Assembly: GCA_965216945.1 (NCBI GenBank)
Contig: CBDCGU010000003.1
Coordinates: forward strand, 2,418,001 to 2,482,000
DNA: 64,000 nucleotides
Source: DATHZQ01 sp965216945
Lineage (GTDB): Bacteria > Actinomycetota > Acidimicrobiia > Spongiisociales > UBA5794
Reading direction: 5' to 3'
In this document: in pieces, positions 1 through 8,237 of the stretch
How positions within the stretch are numbered: position 1 is the first letter of the stretch
Layout: each line of letters starts with the position of its first letter
The notes under the pieces: model-generated
Told to the model about the DNA's origin: nothing
The model's input: the letters and a program-made list of their open reading frames with translations, nothing else
Database searches by the model: none
Position numbers and translations under genes: made by a program

Positions 1-165
1 GGAGGTGAGCCGCATCACCTCCACTGCGTGCGCGCCGTCATCCGATCGGAAATCAATCGGATTGCCTGGGCCGCAGTAGTTGAGCCCGACAGCTTTGACA
101 GCCTCATAGATGGCGCCGGCATGGCGCTCGACTTCGGAAGCGCCAGGCCAACGCCTCGCCCTCAA
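1..165 (-). CDS. Possible hypothetical protein, N-terminal part, runs off the window
   Basis: An open frame on the minus strand runs from a TTG that overlaps the nrdJ stop codon (TTGA overlap) to the window edge, giving about 55 residues with no stop. Its later part reads like protein (AIYEAVKAVGLNYCGPGNP) and its codons end mostly in G or C, as expected here. No family is recognised. The overlap suggests translational coupling downstream of nrdJ. There is no in-frame ATG and no clear ribosome binding site, so it may be spurious. Confidence 0.35.
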   Translation of the reverse strand, partial: MRARRWPGASEVERHAGAIYEAVKAVGLNYCGPGNPIDFRSDDGAHAVEVMRLTS

Positions 166-3100
166 CTACACCCCTTGCTGTCCCCGCAGTTGAGGCAGCG
201 GTAGCAGCTGCCGTTCCTCACGGTGATGTGGCCGCAGGTGTCGCAGAGGGGGGCGTCGCCCATCTTGTCCGCCAGCACCGCTTGGACGGCGGCCGTCTGG
301 ATGTCGCCGGCCGGCGGCGCCGCAACGGCCGTCACCGCGCCCGCTGCAGCAGCTCCGCCGCCATTCGAAGCAGCAGCAACGTACGTCCCCTGCGTCACCG
401 GAACCACTGCCTCGTCCTCGTCCACGAACTCGGCCGCCGCCACCTGCGCCTCGATGTCTCGCTCCTTGGCTGCTTCTTCGAGGCCGAGTTGGACGCCTGC
501 ATCCAGCGCGGCGCCCTTCGGGGGCTCGGGGAGCTCCATGGTGCGGTCGGGTGGGACCTGGGCCAGCTCGTCTCGCTCGAGGTACTCGACGCCGAGGGCA
601 CGGAAGACGTAGTCGACGATCGAGTTGGCCATCTTGATGTTGGGATGGCCCTCGACCATGCCACGGGGCTCGAACGTCTGGAAGGTGAACGTGTCGACGA
701 ACTCCTCGAGCGGCACGCCGTACTGCAGACCCTTGGAGACGGCGATGGCGAAGCAGGACAGGATCCCGCGTAGCGTCGCTCCCTCCTTGGCGAGGTCGAG
801 GAACAGCTCACCGAGTGTGCCGTCCTCGTACTCACCGGTCCGCATGAACAGCTTGTGGCCACCGACGCGTGCCTCCTGGGTGAAGCCGCCGCGACGGGCC
901 GGCAGGAGGAACCGCGGCCGCGGCAGGTCGGCGTACGCCTCGGCGGGGGAGATGCCCGGCTGGAACATGCCGGCGTGGATCGTGCCGTGACCGGTCGTCA
1001 CCAGCTCCCGCTCCTCGGCGAGCGCCTCCTCGAGACCCTCGTTCTCCTCCTCGGACACGCCGTCGTCGGACGTGGCCGACAGGGGCTGGCTGGCCTTCGA
1101 GCCGTCGCGGTACAGCGCCATCGCCTTGAGACCCAGCTCCCACGACATGTGGTAGCTCTCCTCGATGTCGGCGACCGTGACCTCGTTGGGCATGTTGATC
1201 GTCTTCGAGATCGCCCCCGAGATGAACGGTTGCGCCGACGCCATCATCTTGATGTGGCCGACGTGGTGGATGAACCGCTCGCCGTAGCGGCCGTTCTTGT
1301 TGGCCGTGTCGAACACCGCCAGGTGCTCGTCGCGGAGGTGGGGTGCTCCCTCGATGGTCTGGCGCCCGCAGATGTAGTCGTTGGCCTCGCGGATGTCGGC
1401 ATCGGAGAAACCGAGGGCCTTCAGCATGTTGAACGCAGGGTCGGTGTACTGCTCAGGAGTGAAGCCGAGCCGCCGCATCGTCTCCTCGCCCAAGGTCCAC
1501 TGGTTGAAGGCGAAGCCCAGCTCGAAGACACCGGGCAGCACGTCCTCGATCTTGTCGACGTCGTCGGCGGTGAAGCCCTTTGCGATCAGCGTCGCCGTGT
1601 TGACGTGCGGCGAGCGGTGCAGGCTCATCGTCCCCACCACGTAGTCGAGGATCTGCTGGATCTGGTACTCGCCGTAGCCCAAGCGATGCAGCGCCGGGGC
1701 GATCGACTGGTTGGCGATCTTGAAGTAGCCGCCACCGGCCAGCTTCTTGAACTTCACCAGTGCGAAATCCGGCTCGACCCCCGTGGTGTCGCAGTCCATC
1801 AACAGACCGATGGTGCCGGTTGGCGCCAGCACCGTTGCCTGGGCGTTGCGGTAGCCGTGCTCGGTGCCCAGCTGCACTGCGGAGTCCCACGCCCGGTGCG
1901 CCTCGCCGAGCATGTCGGCAGGGCAGACGTCCTGGTCGACGCCGACGACCGTGTGCGACACCCCGTCGTACATCGACTGCTCCACCCCGTACGCAGCGTT
2001 GCGGTGGTTGCGCATCACCCGCAGCATCGCCTCGCGATTCTGGGCGAACTCGGGGAACGGTCCGACGACCGCGGCCATCTCTGCCGAGGCCGCATAGGCG
2101 TATCCGGTGAGGATCGCCGTCAGCGCCCCTGCGATCGCCCGACCCTCATCGGAGTCGTAGGGGATGCCCATGCGCATGAGCAGTGAGCCGAGGTTGGCGT
2201 AGCCGAGCCCGAGAGTGCGGTAGTCGTAGCTGCCCTGGGCGATCTCCTTGGAGGGGAAGTGCGCCATCGTCACCGAGATCTCGAGCACCATCGTCCAGAT
2301 GCGAATCGCATGCCGGTACGCATCGAGGTCGAACTCGCCGTTGACGTCGTCATAGAACTGGCCGAGGTTCAGGCTGGCCAGGTTGCACGCCGTGTTGTCG
2401 AGGAACATGTACTCCGAGCACGGGTTGCTGGCCCGGATGGCACCGCCCGCCGGCGACGTGTGCCACTCGTTGATGGTCGTGTGGAACTGCACACCGGGAT
2501 CGGCGCATTGCCACGCCGCATGGGCGATCTGGCGCCACAGGTCACGGGCCTTCACAGTCTTCATGACCGAACCGTCGGTGCGGGCGGTGAGTTCCCAGTC
2601 GGCGTCGGCGAGAACGGCTTCCACGAACTCGTTGGAGAGCCGGACCGAGTTGTTGGAGTTCTGCCCGGAGACGGTGGCGTAGGCCTCGCCGTTGAAGTCG
2701 GCGTCATAGCCGTGCGCCACCAGCGCCCGCACCTTGTCCTCTTCCCTGGCCTTCCAGTTGATGAACGTCTCGACGTCGGGATGGTCGATGTCGAGGATCA
2801 CCATCTTGGCGGCGCGGCGGGTGGTGCCGCCCGACTTGATGGCGCCGGCGGCGCGGTCGCCGACCTTGAGGAAGCTCATCAGCCCGGACGACTTGCCACC
2901 GCCGGACAGCGGCTCACCCTCGGCCCGGAGGTGGGAGAAGTTGGAGCCGGTGCCCGAGCCGAACTTGAACAGGCGCGCCTCCCGCACCCACAGATCCATG
3001 ATGCCGCCCTCGTTCACCAGGTCGTCGTCGACCGCCTGGATGAAGCAGGCGTGGGGGGCCGGCCGGCTGTAGGAGTCGGGGGAGGGGACCAACTCCTCGC

Positions 3101-3605
3101 TGTCCGGATCGACGTACCAGAAACCTTGCGACGGCCCGGTGATGCCGTACTCGTGATGCAGCCCGGTGTTGAACCACTGCGGTGAGTTCGGCGCCGCCAT
3201 CTGGTGCAGCAGCATGTAGGCGAGCTCGTCCTCGAAGATCTGGGCGTCGTCGCCCGAAGCGAAGTAGCCGTTGGTCTCGCCCCACCACCGCCACGTCGAC
3301 GTCAGGCGCTTCACCACCTGGCGGGCCGAGTGCTCCGGACCGAGCCGCGGGCTGCCGTCCTCGTCGAACAGCTGGTTGCCCTCGGCGTCGTACTGCGGGA
3401 CGCCCGCCTTGCGGAAGTACTTCGACACCATGATGTCGGCGGCCACCTGGGACCACTGCGCAGGGATCTCGGCGTCACGCATCTCGAAGACGATGGAGCC
3501 GTCGGGGTTGGTGATGCGGCTGTCCCGCAGCGACCACTCGACACTCTCGTAGGGGTCCTGGCCCTCAGCCGTGAACCGGCGATCGATCCGCAGTCCTTCG
3601 CTCAT
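162..3605 (-). CDS. nrdJ: Vitamin B12-dependent (class II) ribonucleoside-diphosphate reductase NrdJ
   Basis: Adenosylcobalamin-dependent ribonucleotide reductase, which makes deoxyribonucleotides and needs no oxygen and no small subunit. The 1147-residue protein carries the NPCSE active-site cysteine motif with the following ACNLASLNL segment (about residues 395-415), the LAPTGTIGLLMDCDTTGVEPD segment that marks the family, and a cysteine-rich tail CDTCGHITVRNGSCYRCLNC that acts as reductant and zinc-ribbon end. A low-complexity Ala/Glu stretch precedes the tail. The ATG has a GGGAGG-type ribosome binding site upstream. Its 5' region holds NrdR and DnaA boxes (separate entries). The length is typical of actinobacterial NrdJ-like proteins with extensions. 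Confidence 0.97.
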   Translation of the reverse strand: MSEGLRIDRRFTAEGQDPYESVEWSLRDSRITNPDGSIVFEMRDAEIPAQWSQVAADIMVSKYFRKAGVPQYDAEGNQLFDEDGSPRLGPEHSARQVVKRLTSTWRWWGETNGYFASGDDAQIFEDELAYMLLHQMAAPNSPQWFNTGLHHEYGITGPSQGFWYVDPDSEELVPSPDSYSRPAPHACFIQAVDDDLVNEGGIMDLWVREARLFKFGSGTGSNFSHLRAEGEPLSGGGKSSGLMSFLKVGDRAAGAIKSGGTTRRAAKMVILDIDHPDVETFINWKAREEDKVRALVAHGYDADFNGEAYATVSGQNSNNSVRLSNEFVEAVLADADWELTARTDGSVMKTVKARDLWRQIAHAAWQCADPGVQFHTTINEWHTSPAGGAIRASNPCSEYMFLDNTACNLASLNLGQFYDDVNGEFDLDAYRHAIRIWTMVLEISVTMAHFPSKEIAQGSYDYRTLGLGYANLGSLLMRMGIPYDSDEGRAIAGALTAILTGYAYAASAEMAAVVGPFPEFAQNREAMLRVMRNHRNAAYGVEQSMYDGVSHTVVGVDQDVCPADMLGEAHRAWDSAVQLGTEHGYRNAQATVLAPTGTIGLLMDCDTTGVEPDFALVKFKKLAGGGYFKIANQSIAPALHRLGYGEYQIQQILDYVVGTMSLHRSPHVNTATLIAKGFTADDVDKIEDVLPGVFELGFAFNQWTLGEETMRRLGFTPEQYTDPAFNMLKALGFSDADIREANDYICGRQTIEGAPHLRDEHLAVFDTANKNGRYGERFIHHVGHIKMMASAQPFISGAISKTINMPNEVTVADIEESYHMSWELGLKAMALYRDGSKASQPLSATSDDGVSEEENEGLEEALAEERELVTTGHGTIHAGMFQPGISPAEAYADLPRPRFLLPARRGGFTQEARVGGHKLFMRTGEYEDGTLGELFLDLAKEGATLRGILSCFAIAVSKGLQYGVPLEEFVDTFTFQTFEPRGMVEGHPNIKMANSIVDYVFRALGVEYLERDELAQVPPDRTMELPEPPKGAALDAGVQLGLEEAAKERDIEAQVAAAEFVDEDEAVVPVTQGTYVAAASNGGGAAAAGAVTAVAAPPAGDIQTAAVQAVLADKMGDAPLCDTCGHITVRNGSCYRCLNCGDSKGCS

Positions 3606-3653
3606 CCTCTGTCCCTCCCGGGGGTTGCTGCGCCCAGCCCTGAGCGCAAGAAG

Positions 3654-3674
3654 TTATCCACAGCGATGTCCACA
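3654..3674. promoter_or_regulatory. DnaA boxes in the nrdJ leader
   Basis: TTATCCACA at 3654-3662 is a perfect consensus DnaA box. ATGTCCACA at 3666-3674 is a second, weaker one in the same orientation, 12 bp away. They lie between the NrdR boxes and the nrdJ start, in the transcribed leader. DnaA control of ribonucleotide reductase genes is known in E. coli; here it is an inference from sequence alone. Confidence 0.6.
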
Positions 3675-3675
3675 C

Positions 3676-3723
3676 CTACAACATCTTGGGGTAGGGAAGC
3701 TTCGCAACCCCTAGATATTGGGC
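3676..3723. promoter_or_regulatory. Pair of NrdR boxes upstream of nrdJ
   Basis: Two sites match the NrdR box core CWATATATWG. CAACATCTTG (3679-3688) matches 8 of 10 and CTAGATATTG (3711-3720) matches 9 of 10. Their centres are 32 bp apart, three helical turns, the spacing known for tandem NrdR boxes. Both lie just downstream of the nrdJ -10 element, so NrdR bound there would block initiation. nrdR itself is not in the window. Confidence 0.75.
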
Positions 3724-3733
3724 AAGGGAGAGA

Positions 3734-3763
3734 ATTGTAGTTACACGGATGTAACTACGTCAA
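3734..3763 (-). promoter_or_regulatory. nrdJ promoter with an embedded palindrome
   Basis: On the minus strand a TTGACG -35 (3763-3758) is followed after 18 bp by a TACAAT -10 (3739-3734), a good housekeeping promoter firing towards nrdJ. The spacer is occupied by a perfect inverted repeat, GTAGTTAC and GTAACTAC (3737-3744 and 3751-3758, 6-bp gap). It touches both promoter hexamers and looks like an operator for a further regulator. Confidence 0.7.
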
Positions 3764-3868
3764 GCGTATTCGCCGGGCGTCGCACAAACGCCTTGCCCAC
3801 AGTGTTCCACCGGTTGTCAGTGGGGAAGAGGACCGATTTCTAACGTCCGCCGGCAGGGACCGGCAACC

Positions 3869-4120
3869 TCAGCGGGTGGTTTTGTTTCGCGGCTCGGTGT
3901 CGGTTTTCGCGAAGGGCCCGTCGTCCGGGTCGCGCCGGCAGGTCCAGGCGATGGTCATCGCACCGACCAAGAGGATTGCCAGGGCGATGAAGGATCGGGT
4001 GCTCCCCTCGAGCACCCGGCTGGGGGCGAGCGCGGACAGCTGGAAGACACCGGTCGCCCAGGCGATGAGCAGGATTCCTGCCATCAGCCCGACGACCAAG
4101 ACGCACCGTCGGATGTTCAT
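3869..4120 (-). CDS. Small two-helix membrane protein, unknown function
   Basis: An 83-residue frame with two hydrophobic segments (about residues 6-28 and 42-62), followed by a charged tail rich in Asp, Lys and Thr. No family is recognised. It lies between the nrdJ promoter and the sugar dehydrogenase gene on the same strand as both. Codon use fits the neighbourhood, but no strong ribosome binding site is visible, so the call rests mainly on the membrane-protein pattern. Confidence 0.45.
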   Translation of the reverse strand: MNIRRCVLVVGLMAGILLIAWATGVFQLSALAPSRVLEGSTRSFIALAILLVGAMTIAWTCRRDPDDGPFAKTDTEPRNKTTR

Positions 4121-4220
4121 GACCCCACTGGCAGATCGCTACGTGCGCCAATCGTACCGCTCGGCTGTGTCACAACTCATGGGACGCCCGACCCGTTTTG
4201 TGGACCGCCCCGGCGATGGG

Positions 4221-6494
4221 TCAACCCCACCCCGGCGTCGTGAAGCTGGTTCCAGACGACACGCTGACCCACCAGGAGTCGTTGCCGGGGAAGTAGTTGA
4301 CGATGTCGTCGTCACCGTCGTCGTCGACATCCCCGACGTTGGGTACCGACCAGCCGCTGGCCGTGGCGAAGTCTGCCCACAACACGGTCGTGAATGTGTT
4401 GCTCTGCGCCTCGGAGATCCACCAGGTGCCGTTGGCGGGGTGGAAGCTGCCGATATCGTCCTTGCCGTCTCCCGTGAAGTCACCCACGACGTGGGTCTGC
4501 CAGCCTGTCGCGGTGATGAAGTCGGCCCACTTGAGCGTGGTGAAGACCGATCCGTTGGAGCGACTGATCCACCACGTGCCATTGCCGTCGAAGTAGTTGG
4601 CGATGTCGTCCCGGCCGTCGCCGTTGAAGTCACCGACGAATTGCGGGCCCCATCCGGTCGCCGTGGCGAAGTCTGCCCACAGCCTCGTCGTGAAGTCGTC
4701 GCCGTCCGACTCGGACACCCACCACGTGCCGTTGGAGGGGTGGAACGAGGCGAGGTCGTCGTTGCCGTCGTTGTCGAAGTCGCCCGCCAGGTGCTTGGAC
4801 CACCCCGATGCAGTCGAGAAGTCTGCCCACAGCAGCGTCGTGAATCCGCTGCCGGACGATTCGGACACCCACCACGTGCCGTTGGAGGGGTGGAACGAGG
4901 CGAGGTCCGCCTTGCCGTCCCCGTTGAAGTCGCCGATCAGGTGCTCCGCCCAACCGGTGTTGGTGCTGAAGTCTGCCCACTGGGTGATGGTGAAGCCCGA
5001 GCCGGTGGAACGGCTCACCCACCAGGTGCCGTCGGCGGGACGGTACGAGGCCACGTCGTCTTTGCCGTCCCCGTCGACATCGCCGACGAGGTGTGTCGAG
5101 AACCCCGGGCCGGCGGGTAGCGAGCCCCACGACTCCTCGGTGAACGACGAACCGGTGGATCGCTGCACTTGCCAGCTCTTGGTCGGGGAGTCGTAGTCGG
5201 CGACGTCGATCTTGCCGTCGCCCGTGAAGTCGCCGGCAAGGCGCGGCCCGGGGGTGCCGACGATCTCGTACACGGAGCCCGCGGCGGTTGTGATGTAGAG
5301 CTGGCCGTCGCCCCCCGTCCCGAACCCCAGCGCCTCGATGAAACCGAAGTCGTCGGTCCAGTCGTTGGTCTCCTTCACGACACCGCCCACGGCGCGGAAG
5401 CTCTTCACCCATCCCTTGCAGTAGTCCGCATAGAAGTAGTGGCCGTCGAGGTCCGGGTAGTCGTACCCGCGGTAGACATAGCCGCCGGTGATCGACCCGG
5501 AGCAGGGGTTGCTCCCATGGGAGTACTCGATCGTGGGGAACACGGTGCCGGCTTGGCTGCAGCCGGTGGTCGGGTGCGACTCGAAGCAGAACGTGCCTTC
5601 GAACGTGTTCCACCCCAGATCCTCGCCCTCGGCTCCTGCGGGGAGGACGGTGACCTCTTCCCTCGTGTTCTGGCCGACGTCTGCGATGTACAGCTCACCG
5701 GTGGCGGGGTCGTGGGCCATGCGCCACGGGTTGCGCAGGCCGTAGTGGTAGACGGCGGGGGAGCCACCGACACCGTTGGCGAAGGGATTGCTCGACGGGA
5801 TGTACGGCGAGCTGATGTCGGGATCGAACCGCAGCACCGTTCCCAGCAAAGTGTGCGGGTTCTGTCCGTTCTCGTCCGGATCGCCGCTGCTTCCACCGTC
5901 GCCGATGGCCACGTACAGCAGGCCGTCCGGACCGAACTCGATCGCACCGCCGTTGTGGTTGGTGTACGGCTGGCTGATGGCGGCGATGGTCTTCACCGGT
6001 GTGGCGCCGGCGACGTTGGGATTGGAGGACACCTTGTACTCGACCACCCGGTTGTCGCCGCTGGTGTTGGCGTAGTGCACGTAGAAGCGGCCGTTGACGT
6101 TGTACGCCGGGTGGAACGCCATGCCGTACAGCCCCTGCTCGCCGCTCGTGCCGACCGTCAGGCTGAGAAACGGCGTCGCGAGCACAGTGCCGTTCTCGAT
6201 GATCTTGATCTTGCCGGTGAGCTCGACAACGAACAGACGGTCGTCCCCGAGCGGAGCATCGACCATCACGGGTAAGGAGAATCCGGACTTCACCAGGTCG
6301 AGCGAAGGGCGAGGCTCCTCGTCCTCCGATGCCGGCACGAACTCCGCATCCGGGTCGGCCTGTGGGGCCACGGGGTCGCCTTCTTCCGCCGCCGCGGCCG
6401 GAAGGCCGGGGGTCGCCAGCAGCGCTGCGAGCAAGGCGAGGATCAGCTTGGTCCGCACGGGCCCGGAGCGTAGTGGCCGCCGCCGATTTGTCAT
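4221..6494 (-). CDS. Secreted PQQ-dependent sugar dehydrogenase with FG-GAP repeats
   Basis: A 757-residue exported protein. Residues 1-36 form a signal peptide (Arg-rich start, hydrophobic core, Ala-rich cleavage region). About residues 60-420 form a glucose/sorbosone dehydrogenase beta-propeller, recognised by NHNGGAIEFGPDGLLYVAIGD, GLRNPWRMAHDPATG and DVGQNTREEV. The C-terminal 330 residues hold seven tandem repeats of about 48 residues, each with a calcium-type GDFNGDGKADLASF loop followed by GTWWVS. The family oxidises sugars with PQQ outside the cell, and FG-GAP repeats usually mediate surface or glycan binding. No sorting signal is seen. The start is ATG, 30 bp from the IS insertion duplication. 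Confidence 0.88.
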   Translation of the reverse strand: MTNRRRPLRSGPVRTKLILALLAALLATPGLPAAAAEEGDPVAPQADPDAEFVPASEDEEPRPSLDLVKSGFSLPVMVDAPLGDDRLFVVELTGKIKIIENGTVLATPFLSLTVGTSGEQGLYGMAFHPAYNVNGRFYVHYANTSGDNRVVEYKVSSNPNVAGATPVKTIAAISQPYTNHNGGAIEFGPDGLLYVAIGDGGSSGDPDENGQNPHTLLGTVLRFDPDISSPYIPSSNPFANGVGGSPAVYHYGLRNPWRMAHDPATGELYIADVGQNTREEVTVLPAGAEGEDLGWNTFEGTFCFESHPTTGCSQAGTVFPTIEYSHGSNPCSGSITGGYVYRGYDYPDLDGHYFYADYCKGWVKSFRAVGGVVKETNDWTDDFGFIEALGFGTGGDGQLYITTAAGSVYEIVGTPGPRLAGDFTGDGKIDVADYDSPTKSWQVQRSTGSSFTEESWGSLPAGPGFSTHLVGDVDGDGKDDVASYRPADGTWWVSRSTGSGFTITQWADFSTNTGWAEHLIGDFNGDGKADLASFHPSNGTWWVSESSGSGFTTLLWADFSTASGWSKHLAGDFDNDGNDDLASFHPSNGTWWVSESDGDDFTTRLWADFATATGWGPQFVGDFNGDGRDDIANYFDGNGTWWISRSNGSVFTTLKWADFITATGWQTHVVGDFTGDGKDDIGSFHPANGTWWISEAQSNTFTTVLWADFATASGWSVPNVGDVDDDGDDDIVNYFPGNDSWWVSVSSGTSFTTPGWG

Positions 6495-6524
6495 CTGGGC
6501 CGAGCGGTCGCCGCGACTTTCTAG

Positions 6525-8224
6525 CCCCGATCATTCATGGGGTGTGATCTGGGTCGTGTTGGGGGTGCGCGAAAACGCCCTCCTGGTGCGGGATACTGAG
6601 GTTGTCGAAGCCGTCAGTTTCCGAGAACAGGAGGGCATCTCCGAGATGAACGGTACCAGCGTCGGCAACGTGGCTGTGGAAGCCGGCGGTACTCAGGTTG
6701 TTGGCCATGTTGGACTGCACGCGTTGGGGGCTTTCGCGGACCGGCTCGGTGTCCCAGGGGTGCTGTCATCAGCGGTCGGCTGGGACGGTCCAGGGATCCC
6801 GACACATGACCGGGGCCGGGTCCTATCTCATGTGATGTTGATGCTTGCTGGTGGCGGCGAGTCGTGTGCCGATATTGAGTTCCTCGCTTCTCAGGGTCGG
6901 CTGTTCGGTGAGGTGGCGTCGGACACGACCATGTATCGCACTTTCACCGAAAGTCTCACTCCCGACGCGGTCGGCAGGGCCTGTGAGGCGTGGGCCGAGG
7001 TTCGTGCCGAGGTGTGGCGACGCACCACCGTGGTCGACGGTGACGGCCCGGTGATGTTGGATGTTGATGCGTCGCTGGTTGAGATCCATTCTGAGAACAA
7101 GGACGGCGCCGCGGCGCATTTCAGGGGCGGGTTCGGGTTCCACCCGTTGTTCTGTTTCGCCGATGGAACCGGTGATGTCTTGTCGGGGATGCTGCGGCCC
7201 GGCAATGCCGCGGCCAACGACACGACGGATCTCTTGGCTGTCGTCGACGACGCCGTCTCACAGCTCCCCCCGGATATCGCGGCCGGTCACCAGCGAGGCG
7301 ACGACGCCGAGCTCGTTACGCGCCGGGTGGTGGTGCGTTCCGATTCGGCAGGAGGCACCCACACGTTCACCCACGGGCTCCGGGAACGCAACATCGGGTT
7401 CCAGGTCGTCGCCCGCGCCCAGGACGCGGTGCGAGCGGCGATCGTGGCCGCGAACGAAGACCCCGAACGGTGGGAGAGGGCGCTGGGCCAGAACGGCGAG
7501 CCGGTCAAACCGACCGACCGGAGTCTGGTCGCAGCCGTCTGCGAAGTCACTGACCTCGTCGACATGACCCGCTGGCCCGAAGGGACCCGTTTGATCATCC
7601 GCCGCCAGCCTCATCATCCTGGCTCTCAGACCAGCCTGCTTCCCGATCTCGACTACCGGTTCTGGGGCCACTACACCGACCTCGCCGGCGACCCGGCCGA
7701 ACTCGATCGGCAGATGAGAGCCCACGCTCATGTCGAAGACCACATTGGACGATTGAAGAACTCCGGGCTCCAACGGTTCCCGTTCACCGACTGGGAAGCG
7801 AATCAGGCATGGCTCCAGACCATCATGTGGGCTTCGGATCTCGTTGCGTGGTTCCAGCTGCTGTGCCTCACCGGCCCGTTGGCGAGAGCGAAACCAAGAC
7901 GACTCAGATGGGCCCTCTGGCATACCCCGGCCCGCATCATCCGAACCGCAAGACGTGACATCGTGCGTATCGTCGACGGCTGGCCCACGGCCAATCAGAT
8001 CGTCGCCACCTACCGAGCCATCGCCGCGCTCACCTGACCAACCCGCCCCAAAACGCAGGCACGACCACCGTCGACGGGTCGATCACACACGCCCCGAATC
8101 ATCACGGAACCACCCTCGACACGATCATCCGAACCCATCACGATCATCACCGCAAACACCAGCCACCACGGCGCCCTCAACACACCCAGAACCCCTCATC
8201 ACCGAATCCCGTGAATGATCGGGG
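6525..8224 (+). mobile_element. Complete IS1380-family insertion sequence
   Basis: A 1700-bp element bounded by 17-bp terminal inverted repeats that match at 16 positions (CCCCGATCATTCATGGG at 6525-6541; the complement at 8208-8224 has C in place of T). It holds one transposase gene with an uninterrupted frame and short non-coding ends of about 120 and 190 bp. Intact ends, intact gene and target duplication suggest a recent insertion. It separates two divergent genes that would otherwise be about 40 bp apart. Confidence 0.92.
6646..8037 (+). CDS. IS1380-family DDE transposase
   Basis: A 463-residue transposase. It has the family's N-terminal GGTQVVGHVGLHALGAFAD region, a first catalytic Asp in LDVDASLVEIHSENKDG, a second Asp in VRSDSAGGTHTF, and the C-terminal Glu region AHVEDHIGRLKN within a long helical segment. 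I chose the ATG at 6646 because the frame upstream runs through the inverted repeat and into the neighbouring gene. It acts on the ends of its own element to move it. No frameshift or internal stop is seen, so it is probably functional. Confidence 0.93.
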   Translation: MNGTSVGNVAVEAGGTQVVGHVGLHALGAFADRLGVPGVLSSAVGWDGPGIPTHDRGRVLSHVMLMLAGGGESCADIEFLASQGRLFGEVASDTTMYRTFTESLTPDAVGRACEAWAEVRAEVWRRTTVVDGDGPVMLDVDASLVEIHSENKDGAAAHFRGGFGFHPLFCFADGTGDVLSGMLRPGNAAANDTTDLLAVVDDAVSQLPPDIAAGHQRGDDAELVTRRVVVRSDSAGGTHTFTHGLRERNIGFQVVARAQDAVRAAIVAANEDPERWERALGQNGEPVKPTDRSLVAAVCEVTDLVDMTRWPEGTRLIIRRQPHHPGSQTSLLPDLDYRFWGHYTDLAGDPAELDRQMRAHAHVEDHIGRLKNSGLQRFPFTDWEANQAWLQTIMWASDLVAWFQLLCLTGPLARAKPRRLRWALWHTPARIIRTARRDIVRIVDGWPTANQIVATYRAIAALT

Positions 8225-8237
8225 CTAGGCTGACCGC

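Larger units (their letters stand above)
6521..8228. repeat. CTAG target-site duplication flanking the insertion sequence
   Basis: CTAG abuts the element on both sides (6521-6524 and 8225-8228). CTAG is its own reverse complement, so it could equally be read as the outermost part of the inverted repeat. A 4-bp duplication is what IS1380-family elements usually make. Confidence 0.7.

Noticed and set aside
855..2186. Long plus-strand open frame over nrdJ
   Set aside because: It is antisense to a clearly recognised enzyme gene, and its Arg/His-rich composition is that of a GC-rich shadow frame. The same applies to other long antisense frames, for example those over the leucine and trehalose genes.
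3606..3868. Cobalamin riboswitch before nrdJ
   Set aside because: No B12-box sequence or the conserved core is visible; control by NrdR boxes is better supported.
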